Shown here one piece after another: positions 1 to 5,722 of a stretch of DNA of 9,955 nt. The stretch is taken from NCBI GenBank assembly GCA_934162555.1, contig CAKPJE010000031.1, positions 1 through 9,955 of the forward strand, read 5' to 3'. Source of the DNA: an uncultured Bacilli bacterium (GTDB taxonomy: Bacteria > Bacillota_I > Bacilli_A > RF39 > UBA660). The translations under genes were made by a program, and so were the position numbers. Position 1 is the stretch's first letter; each line of letters starts with the position of its first letter. The notes beneath the pieces were generated by a model, which had not been told where the DNA came from, ran no database searches, and was given only the letters and a program-made list of their open reading frames with translations.

Positions 1-751
1 CCATTTTATTTTTAACAACTTTAACAGCAGTTTTACTTCCAACAGAATCTGAACCATTTTTAATTTGCTCTTGTCTTCTTATTTCTAATCTAATAGAAGC
101 ATAAAATTTTAAAGCTCTTCCACCAGTTGTTGTTTCAGGATTTCCAAACATTACTCCTACTTTATCTCTTAACTGGTTAATAAATATAGCTATAGTATTA
201 GTCTTATTAATAACACCACTTAGTTTTCTTAATGCTTGGCTCATTAATCTTGCTTGTAATGCCATATGAGCATCACCCATTTCGCCTTCTATTTCAGCTT
301 GTGGCACCAAAGCAGCAACTGAATCAATAACAATTATACTAATTGCTCCACTTCTTACTAAAGCTTCAACTATTTCAAGTGCTTGTTCACCATTATCTGG
401 TTGAGATAAAAGCAATTCATCAATATTAACACCTATTGCAGCTGCATATTTAGGATCAAGTGCATGTTCTGCATCAATAAATGCTGCTCTTCCTCCTTGT
501 TTTTGAGCTTCTGCAATGGCATGTAATGCAAATGTTGTTTTGCCACTTGATTCAGGGCCATATATTTCAATTATACGTCCTTTTGGGTAACCACCTATTC
601 CCAAAGCAACATCAAGTGCAATCGAACCACTAGGTATAGTTTCAACTTCCATATGTTTGTTATCGCCAAGTTTCATGACAGATCCTTTACCAAACTGCTT
701 CTCAATATTTGCAAGTACTTCATCTAAAGTTTTGTCGTTTGTTGTTTTCAT
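1..751 (-). CDS. recA: RecA recombinase, 5' part (C-terminus beyond window edge)
   Basis: RecA is the ATP-dependent strand-exchange protein of homologous recombination and the co-protease that triggers the SOS response. About 250 codons are present; the C-terminal quarter lies off the left edge. The reading frame starts MKTTNDKTLDEVLANIEKQF. The Walker A motif GPESSGKT is at residues 65-72, followed by the FIDAEHALDPKYA region, a Walker B strand (IIVIDSVAALVP) and the DNA-binding loop NQLRDKVGVMFGNPETTTGG. All of these match the family closely and no disruption is seen. The start ATG (749-751) is preceded by the SD GGAGGG at 755-760. The gene has its own promoter, is separated from the upstream minus-strand genes by a hairpin terminator, and carries a palindrome in its leader that may be a damage-response operator. 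Identification is essentially certain. Confidence 0.98.
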   Translation of the reverse strand, partial: MKTTNDKTLDEVLANIEKQFGKGSVMKLGDNKHMEVETIPSGSIALDVALGIGGYPKGRIIEIYGPESSGKTTFALHAIAEAQKQGGRAAFIDAEHALDPKYAAAIGVNIDELLLSQPDNGEQALEIVEALVRSGAISIIVIDSVAALVPQAEIEGEMGDAHMALQARLMSQALRKLSGVINKTNTIAIFINQLRDKVGVMFGNPETTTGGRALKFYASIRLEIRRQEQIKNGSDSVGSKTAVKVVKNKM

Positions 752-765
752 ATTCCCTCCAATTT

Positions 766-786
766 CTAACATGCATATCATGTTCG
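766..786. promoter_or_regulatory. Palindrome in recA leader, candidate LexA-type operator
   Basis: The core AACATGCATATCATGTT (768-784) is a perfect 6-bp inverted repeat with a 5-bp centre. It extends to 8-bp arms with one mismatch (CTAACATG / CATGTTCG). It lies between the recA extended -10 and the recA SD. The right arm read on the minus strand begins CGAAC, like a half-site of the Bacillus SOS box, but the spacing differs from that consensus (CGAAC-N4-GTTCG). Operator function is inferred from position and symmetry; the regulator is not in the window. Confidence 0.45.
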
Positions 787-811
787 TCAAGCATATTTTC
801 CTTACATATAT

Positions 812-820
812 ACTATACCA
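812..820 (-). promoter_or_regulatory. Extended -10 promoter for recA
   Basis: On the minus strand this reads TGGTATAGT, fitting the extended -10 form TGnTATAAT. No good -35 hexamer lies 16-18 bp upstream, which is tolerated when the TGn extension is present. Transcription would begin near 805 and give a leader of about 54 nt containing the palindrome at 766-786. Confidence 0.5.
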
Positions 821-841
821 CATTTTTTCTAAAATTGCTTT

Positions 842-867
842 AAAAAAAGAAAATATTTAATATTTTC
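842..867 (-). terminator. AT-rich hairpin with U-tract after the 85-residue gene
   Basis: The sequence GAAAATATTTAATATTTTC (849-867) is a perfect inverted repeat. On the minus strand it is followed directly by seven T (842-848). The hairpin contains the TAA stop codon at 857-859. The stem is almost all A-T, so termination may be leaky, but the shape and position fit a Rho-independent terminator ending the rnhB gene run before recA. Confidence 0.55.
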
Positions 868-1114
868 TTAACTGATCCATAAATTTTCTATATTCTTCAT
901 TTAAGGCCGTTCTTGATTTAGCATCTTTTTCTTTTTCGGCTAGTAAATTTTTCTGGGAATCTTTTTGAACTTTATACATATCTTCTTTTAATTTTAATAA
1001 TTTATCAGATATATCAACTTGTTTTATTTTATTTCCTTCTTTTTTGGCATCTTCTCTTACTCTTTGCATCATTTTATAAAATTCAACATTGTTTTGATAA
1101 CTCCTTTGTTGCAT
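857..1114 (-). CDS. Small charged, probably coiled-coil protein of unknown function (85 aa)
   Basis: I do not recognise this family. The product begins MQQRSYQNNVEFYKMMQRV and is highly charged, rich in Lys, Glu and Asp. It has long helix-forming stretches (for example DISDKLLKLKEDMYKVQKDS), no membrane segment, no signal peptide and no Cys. A soluble alpha-helical or coiled-coil protein is likely. The start chosen is ATG 1112-1114 because the strong SD GGAGGTGA at 1120-1127 sits eight bases upstream. An in-frame GTG at 1121-1123 would lie inside that SD and is unlikely to be used. The gene overlaps the 3' end of rnhB by 32 bases, so it is probably translated from the same mRNA. The overlap and its good SD support it as a real gene. 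Position between rnhB and recA hints at nucleic-acid metabolism, but that is only association. Confidence 0.7.
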   Translation of the reverse strand: MQQRSYQNNVEFYKMMQRVREDAKKEGNKIKQVDISDKLLKLKEDMYKVQKDSQKNLLAEKEKDAKSRTALNEEYRKFMDQLRKY

Positions 1115-1733
1115 TACTATCACCTCCTAAGATTTTTTTTACTGGTCCATATGTTAATCTATATCCATCAATTAAGCCATATTTATTTAATAATTCAATA
1201 TGTCTTTTTGTTGGATAACCTTTATGTTTTCCAAATTCATATTCTGGGTATTTTTTATCATAATCATACATTATTTTATCTCTTGTTACTTTAGCAATTA
1301 TAGAAGCTGCTGCTATTGATGCACTTTTACTATCTCCCTTTATTATGGGCAAATGAGGTATGTTTAAGTCTGGTAATTTCATAGCATCAGTTAAAACATA
1401 TTCTAGATTAACTTTCTTTTGAACTTCACTAATAGCTTCCATCATTGCTTTTCTACTTGCCTCATATATGTTTATTTCATCTATTACTTCATTTGATATT
1501 ATACTTATTCCAACAATAGAATTTTCCATTATATAATCATAATATTCTTCTCTTTTTTTCTCACTTAATTTTTTTGAATCGTTAATTCCTTTTATGTCAA
1601 AATCATCTTTTAAGACAACACAAGATGCAACTACAGGACCAAATAATGGTCCTCTTCCGGCTTCATCTGTTCCCCCTATTATCTTAAAACCTTCTTGTTT
1701 TAATTCATTTTCGTACTTTAGTAAATTTTCCAT
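1083..1733 (-). CDS. rnhB: Ribonuclease HII
   Basis: RNase HII cleaves the RNA strand of RNA-DNA hybrids and makes the incision that removes single ribonucleotides misincorporated into DNA. The 216-residue product matches the short, single-domain form of the family. The N-terminal motif GGTDEAGRGPLFGPVVA is at residues 20-36, giving catalytic D23 and E24. The third and fourth acidic residues are D116 (in LTDAMKLP) and D134 (in IKGDSKSASIAAASIIAKV), and the C-terminal region YPTKRHIELLNKYG is also typical. Phe32 replaces the commoner Ala of GRGPLAGP, a mild variation. The start at 1733 has only a weak AGGA upstream and overlaps the preceding gene by 29 bases, so translational coupling is likely. 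The N-terminal sequence LLKYENELKQEGFKIIGG aligns with the family's usual lead-in, which supports this start. The 3' end overlaps the 85-residue gene. Confidence 0.96.
   Translation of the reverse strand: MENLLKYENELKQEGFKIIGGTDEAGRGPLFGPVVASCVVLKDDFDIKGINDSKKLSEKKREEYYDYIMENSIVGISIISNEVIDEINIYEASRKAMMEAISEVQKKVNLEYVLTDAMKLPDLNIPHLPIIKGDSKSASIAAASIIAKVTRDKIMYDYDKKYPEYEFGKHKGYPTKRHIELLNKYGLIDGYRLTYGPVKKILGGDSNATKELSKQC
1120..1127 (-). promoter_or_regulatory. SD site that fixes the start of the 85-residue gene
   Basis: On the minus strand this reads GGAGGTGA, nearly perfectly complementary to the 16S rRNA tail. It lies inside the rnhB coding region. It is correctly spaced for ATG 1112-1114 and excludes the upstream GTG at 1121-1123 as start. 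Confidence 0.7.
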
Positions 1734-2070
1734 ATTTTTTCCTAAGGAAGTATCCTAAAACTGGATATATTATGATTATTAAAAGTATTAGTATAACAAA
1801 AGCTAGTAACATCTGCAAAACAGTTTTATCTGTTATAAGTAAAATTAATTCTAGTGTTACAGAAATTATAAAAGCATTTGTTAAGGCAACAATTCGTGCA
1901 AGTTTTTTTGCTTCTATTTTGTTTGTGTCTACTCTTAATACTTTGTTTAAAATTATAGCTTCCGTACTTTTGTATATATTATTTAATTTATTTTTTCTAT
2001 GAATTATTAAAATTGCATACAACATATATATTATTATAAATGTTATTCCTGCATATATTAAACTTCCCAT
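1705..2070 (-). CDS. Small membrane protein of unknown function (121 aa)
   Basis: The product has three hydrophobic segments: residues about 3-23 (GSLIYAGITFIIIYMLYAIL), about 60-80 (IVALTNAFIISVTLELILLI) and about 85-108 (LQMLLAFVILILLIIIIYPVL). A basic linker (HRKNKLNNIYKSTEAI) lies between the first two, and the tail is basic (RKKYGKFTKVRK). By the positive-inside rule the linker and C-terminus would face the cytoplasm, although three segments and two basic sides leave the topology uncertain. I recognise no domain. The SD GAGGT at 2076-2080 is immediately next to the stop of the ABC transporter gene, and the 3' end overlaps rnhB by 29 bases, so it is the middle gene of a tight operon. The close coupling suggests but does not show a link to the transporter. 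Confidence 0.75.
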   Translation of the reverse strand: MGSLIYAGITFIIIYMLYAILIIHRKNKLNNIYKSTEAIILNKVLRVDTNKIEAKKLARIVALTNAFIISVTLELILLITDKTVLQMLLAFVILILLIIIIYPVLGYFLRKKYGKFTKVRK

Positions 2071-2080
2071 GTTTTACCTC

Positions 2081-4390
2081 TTAATCTACTCTTAATGATT
2101 CTACTGGATCTTTATGACTTGCCATAACAGCTGGGATATAACCACCTATTAAAGTCAATATTAAACTTACAATTATTAATATAATAGCATGTAATGGATT
2201 TAAAATTGCAACATTTTGTAAACTTGTTATATTTTCAAGAATCATATTAACTGGGAATAATAACAAACGCGCAATTATAATTCCTATTAATCCAGATGTT
2301 AAACCAATTATAAATGTTTCTGCATTGAATACTCTTGTTATATCTTTTTTTCTTGCACCCAAGCTTCTTAATATACCAATTTCTTTAGTTCTTTCTAAAA
2401 CAGATATATATGTTATTATTCCAATCATAATTGATGATACAACTAATGAAATTGCACTAAAAGCAATCAATACATATGTTATTGCATCCATTATGTTTTG
2501 TGATAAATCAACAAATATTTTAGCATAATCTTTATATACTATTTTATCTTCATCAGTTTTATTTTCATTATATTTATCTAAAAGTTCACTTATTTTATTT
2601 TTAGCATTAAAATCTTTTGGATATATATTTATAATATATGGTATTTTATTACCACCCAAATAACTTATAGCTTCAACTTCACTAGAAATCATACTTTCTT
2701 TAGTAAATTTTTCTCCAGATAAAACAAAATAATCTTTACCTTTTTGACTCTTTACAACTTCTGAATTTTTATTTTTTTCGTATATTAATTCCCCTAACTC
2801 ATCTTTAAATACTATCCCAGGTGTAAACATTCCTGTCTTTACATCTTTTTTTAATCTTACAATACCAGCTATTTTTAATTTAATATTGTTACTCATATCA
2901 TATAATTCATCATAGTTATTTTTCATCATATAGATAGTTTTATTGCCAACATTTATCTTATTATATAAATTATCATTTATAACATATACTAATTCTTTAT
3001 TTAATACATCTTCAAATGAAAATTTTTCTTTTTCTATGTCTAATCCTAAATTTTCAAGTACTTTTTCACTTACCTCATTATCAGAACTAATAACTAATAA
3101 AACATCAGTTGCCTCTTTAGGAAATTTACCATACAATAAATCATAGTTATTTGTTAAATAATTGTTTTCCTCATCAAATGATTTTGGTATTGTCATAACA
3201 CTATTTAACGAAGTACCAAAACTTACCATATTTGTTTTTTGGCCTTTTACAAGTAAATTAATACCCATTACAGATAATCTTGTATAAGATATTCCATCAA
3301 TCAAATTTTTATCAATACTATCTAAATAGTTTAAATAATCGTCATCTATATTATTTATATGAGTCATTTTTTCTAAATCTATTTTTTGTTTATAAATATA
3401 TTTTTCATCACTATATTTACCATCAGTATTTGTAAATAAACTCATTGCTTCTTCTGTATTTTCCATTGTTCCTTTTGATATAGTTATTGGATAATTAGTT
3501 AAGGTATCATTTTCAAATTTTTCGATTTGTTTATCAAACCCATTTGAAAGAGATAATATTAAAGCAATACCTATAATACCAATGCTTGATGCAAAAGCTG
3601 TTAATAAAGTTCTTCCCTTTTTTGTTATAATATTGCGTAATGATAAATTAAGAGCAGTTATAAAAGACATTGAAGTCTTTTTTAGTCTATATGTACTTTC
3701 TTTATCATTTTCTTCAACTGGGTTAGAATCCTCAATAATAACACCATCACTTAACTTAATAATTCTACTAGAATACTCATCGGCTATTTCCTCATTATGT
3801 GTTACCATAATTACTAATTTATCTTTAGAAATTTCTTTAATTAAATTCATTATTGATTTACTTGTCTTTGAATCTAAAGCTCCAGTAGGTTCATCAGCTA
3901 AAATTATATCAGGATCATTTGCAAGTGCTCTTGCAATTGCCACTCTTTGCATTTGGCCACCAGATAATTGATTTGGTTTTTTATTTATATGATCCCCTAA
4001 ACCAACTTTTTTTAATACTTCAATTGCTCTTTCTCTTCTTAATTTTCTACTTACTCCACTTAATGTCATTCCCATTTCAACATTATCTAGTATTGATATA
4101 TGATTTATTAAATTATAACTCTGAAAAATAAAACCAATTGAATTATTACGGTAAGCATCCCAATCTTTATCTTTAAAGTGCTTAGTTGATTTACCATTGA
4201 TAATAATATCTCCTGTATCATATCTATCAAGTCCACCTATTAAATTTAATAAAGTTGTTTTACCAGATCCTGATTGACCTAATATAGAAACAAACTCATT
4301 TTCACGAAACTTAATACTGACATCTTTTAATACTTTTTGTTTGTAGTCTCCTACTTTATAACTTTTATTGATGTTTTTAATTTCTAACAT
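2081..4390 (-). CDS. ABC transporter, ATPase fused to FtsX/MacB-type permease (769 aa)
   Basis: This is a single-chain ATP-binding and permease protein of the MacB/FtsX superfamily, which moves or extracts hydrophobic substrates or acts in envelope functions. The ATPase comes first: Walker A GQSGSGKT at residues 38-45, Q-loop FIFQSYN near 87-93, signature LSGGQMQRVAIARAL at 142-156, Walker B IILADEPTGALD at 162-173 and the H-loop His at 198. A first membrane segment at about 262-284 is followed by a large extracellular domain (about 290-635). Three more membrane segments lie near 637-663, 691-714 and 730-755. The cytoplasmic motif ERTKEIGILRSLGARKKDI (666-684) is typical of the FtsX/MacB permease fold. 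The start ATG 4388-4390 has a strong SD at 4395-4403; an in-frame TTG at 4406-4408 is too close to the -10 to be transcribed. No MacA-like adaptor or dedicated regulator is present, so the substrate is unknown. Confidence 0.93.
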   Translation of the reverse strand: MLEIKNINKSYKVGDYKQKVLKDVSIKFRENEFVSILGQSGSGKTTLLNLIGGLDRYDTGDIIINGKSTKHFKDKDWDAYRNNSIGFIFQSYNLINHISILDNVEMGMTLSGVSRKLRRERAIEVLKKVGLGDHINKKPNQLSGGQMQRVAIARALANDPDIILADEPTGALDSKTSKSIMNLIKEISKDKLVIMVTHNEEIADEYSSRIIKLSDGVIIEDSNPVEENDKESTYRLKKTSMSFITALNLSLRNIITKKGRTLLTAFASSIGIIGIALILSLSNGFDKQIEKFENDTLTNYPITISKGTMENTEEAMSLFTNTDGKYSDEKYIYKQKIDLEKMTHINNIDDDYLNYLDSIDKNLIDGISYTRLSVMGINLLVKGQKTNMVSFGTSLNSVMTIPKSFDEENNYLTNNYDLLYGKFPKEATDVLLVISSDNEVSEKVLENLGLDIEKEKFSFEDVLNKELVYVINDNLYNKINVGNKTIYMMKNNYDELYDMSNNIKLKIAGIVRLKKDVKTGMFTPGIVFKDELGELIYEKNKNSEVVKSQKGKDYFVLSGEKFTKESMISSEVEAISYLGGNKIPYIINIYPKDFNAKNKISELLDKYNENKTDEDKIVYKDYAKIFVDLSQNIMDAITYVLIAFSAISLVVSSIMIGIITYISVLERTKEIGILRSLGARKKDITRVFNAETFIIGLTSGLIGIIIARLLLFPVNMILENITSLQNVAILNPLHAIILIIVSLILTLIGGYIPAVMASHKDPVESLRVD

Positions 4391-4394
4391 TTTT

Positions 4395-4403
4395 ATCTCC
4401 TCT
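4395..4403 (-). promoter_or_regulatory. SD site that fixes the start of the ABC transporter gene
   Basis: On the minus strand this reads AGAGGAGAT, four bases before ATG 4388-4390. It rules out the in-frame TTG at 4406-4408, which would sit at or before the expected transcription start near 4404. Confidence 0.7.
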
Positions 4404-4410
4404 ACCAAAA

Positions 4411-4439
4411 ATTATAACATTTTAATGAATTCATGACAA
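4411..4439 (-). promoter_or_regulatory. Consensus promoter for the ABC transporter operon
   Basis: The minus strand carries TTGTCA at 4434-4439, a 17-bp spacer and a perfect TATAAT at 4411-4416. The -10 is preceded by TGT, giving the extended form TGnTATAAT. Transcription would start near 4404 with a leader of about 15 nt. This should be a strong housekeeping-sigma promoter for the run of genes ending at 857. Confidence 0.8.
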
Positions 4440-4444
4440 TAATA

Positions 4445-4473
4445 TTGACTTAATTTAAAATAATATTTATACT
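4445..4473 (+). promoter_or_regulatory. Consensus promoter for the CofE-like gene
   Basis: TTGACT at 4445-4450 and TATACT at 4468-4473 are separated by 17 bp, an excellent housekeeping-sigma promoter. Transcription would begin near 4480, just before the SD AGGAGG at 4482-4487, so the leader is only about 14 nt. Its -35 lies five bases from the -35 of the divergent ABC promoter. Confidence 0.8.
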
Positions 4474-4493
4474 TTTAAAGTAGGAGGTAATAT

Positions 4494-5687
4494 ATGAGAA
4501 ATGTTGGAACCGTTGTACGCGGTATTCGTACACCAGTTATCAAAGAACATGATAACTTAGAAAATATTGTTATTGAATCTTTAATGCGTGCTAAAGAAAG
4601 CGAAGGCTTTGAGTTTAAAGATAAAGATATCGTTGCAATTACAGAAGCAGTTGTTGGAATTACAGAAGGAAATTATGCAACCGTAGATGAAATTGCTTAT
4701 GATGTTAAAAGAAAATTCCCATCTGGTGAAATTGCTTTAGTATTCCCATCACCTTTTAGTAGAAATCGTTTTGGTATTTTACTAAAAGGTATAGCTAGAG
4801 CCATGAATAAAATAACTATTTGTATGTCTTATCCTAAAGATGAAGAAGGTAATTCACTATTTGATGAATCCTTACTTGAAAAATACAATATTAATCCTTA
4901 TGGTAAAGTTTTAGAAGAAGATGAATACAATAAATACTTTGGTAATGAAGTCCATATCTTTACTGGTATTAACTATGTAAATTATTATAGAGAACTTGTT
5001 ACTAATGAAAATTGCAAAGTCAAATTTATTTTTACAAATAAAGCCAAAGATGTTTTAAATTATTCAAAAAACTGCTTAGTCGCTAATATACATGAACGCT
5101 TTAAAACCAAAAAAATATTAAAAGAAATGGGAGCAGAAATTGTATATGGGACCGATGAAATTTTAACTTCATCCGTTAATGGTTCAGGTTACAATTCAAA
5201 ATATGGTTTACTTGGATCAAATAAATCTACTGAAGAAAGAGTCAAACTATTCCCTGAACATGGTGATATTTTAGTAAATAACATTCAAAGAAAATTAAAA
5301 GAATTAACAGGAAAAAATATTGAAGTCATGGTATATGGTGATGGAGCATTCAAAGACCCAATAGGAGGTATCTGGGAACTTGCTGATCCAGTAGTTTCCC
5401 CTGCTTATACAAAAGGATTAGAAGGTACACCTAATGAATTAAAATTAAAATTTTTATCAGATAATAAATTTGCTGATTTAAAAGGCGAAGAATTAATAAA
5501 AGCAATGAAAGAAGAAATCAAAAATAAAGACACTAATTTGAAAGGTCAAATGGCAACTCAAGGAACTACTCCTAGAAGAATAGTTGATTTAATTGGTTCA
5601 TTATGTGACTTAACATCTGGCTCAGGTGATAAAGGAACACCAGTAGTATATATTCAAGGCTACTTTGATAATTACTCTAATGAATGA
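4494..5687 (+). CDS. Coenzyme F420:L-glutamate ligase-like (CofE family) protein, long form (397 aa)
   Basis: CofE enzymes add gamma-linked glutamate to coenzyme F420-0 using GTP. This product belongs to a longer, ~400-residue bacterial branch annotated as predicted F420-0:gamma-glutamyl ligase; authentic CofE is about 250 residues. Visible conserved blocks are TVVRGIRTPVI (6-16), DIVAITEAVVGITEGNY (45-61), FPSPFSRNRFGILLKGIARA, VYGDGAFKDPIGGIWELADP (280-299) and the C-terminal TPRRIVDLIGSLCDL and SGSGDKGTPVVYIQGYF blocks (359-391). There is no signal peptide or membrane segment, so it should be cytoplasmic. The SD AGGAGG at 4482-4487 fixes the start. It is a single-gene unit with its own promoter and terminator, the only plus-strand gene here. 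No other F420 gene (fbiC, cofC, cofD) is in the window, and F420 is not expected in such a lineage. A glutamate-ligase reaction on another substrate is a reasonable guess; the exact substrate is unknown. Confidence 0.85.
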   Translation: MRNVGTVVRGIRTPVIKEHDNLENIVIESLMRAKESEGFEFKDKDIVAITEAVVGITEGNYATVDEIAYDVKRKFPSGEIALVFPSPFSRNRFGILLKGIARAMNKITICMSYPKDEEGNSLFDESLLEKYNINPYGKVLEEDEYNKYFGNEVHIFTGINYVNYYRELVTNENCKVKFIFTNKAKDVLNYSKNCLVANIHERFKTKKILKEMGAEIVYGTDEILTSSVNGSGYNSKYGLLGSNKSTEERVKLFPEHGDILVNNIQRKLKELTGKNIEVMVYGDGAFKDPIGGIWELADPVVSPAYTKGLEGTPNELKLKFLSDNKFADLKGEELIKAMKEEIKNKDTNLKGQMATQGTTPRRIVDLIGSLCDLTSGSGDKGTPVVYIQGYFDNYSNE

Positions 5688-5688
5688 C

Positions 5689-5722
5689 AAAAAAATAGTT
5701 CAATTGAACTATTTTATTTTTT
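5689..5722. terminator. Bidirectional Rho-independent terminator between convergent genes
   Basis: A perfect 24-bp palindrome at 5692-5715 (core AGTTCAATTGAACT, flanked by AAAAT and ATTTT) has T-tracts on both strands: 5712-5722 for the plus-strand gene and the A-run 5689-5695 for the minus-strand gene. It serves the CofE-like gene, whose stop is at 5685-5687, and the repeat protein, whose TAG stop at 5709-5711 lies inside the stem. Confidence 0.85.

Noticed and set aside
785..790. TTGACG on the minus strand as a recA -35 element
   Set aside because: The hexamer 17 bp downstream is AGAAAT, a poor -10, and transcription would start inside the SD; the extended -10 at 812-820 fits better.
657..860. 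Plus-strand open frame across the recA 5' end
   Set aside because: It is antisense to the recA start and promoter, has no SD and resembles no protein; similar plus-strand frames at 1019-1294, 1772-2002, 2325-2528, 2943-3146, 3582-4131 and 9472-9776 are rejected for the same reasons.
2081..4390. BceAB-type antimicrobial peptide transporter with two-component regulator
   Set aside because: The permease has four predicted membrane segments fused to the ATPase, not ten on a separate chain, and no sensor kinase or response regulator is present.
4406..4408. TTG as the start of the ABC transporter
   Set aside because: It falls at the predicted transcription start, just after the -10, and has no SD, whereas ATG 4388-4390 has a strong one.
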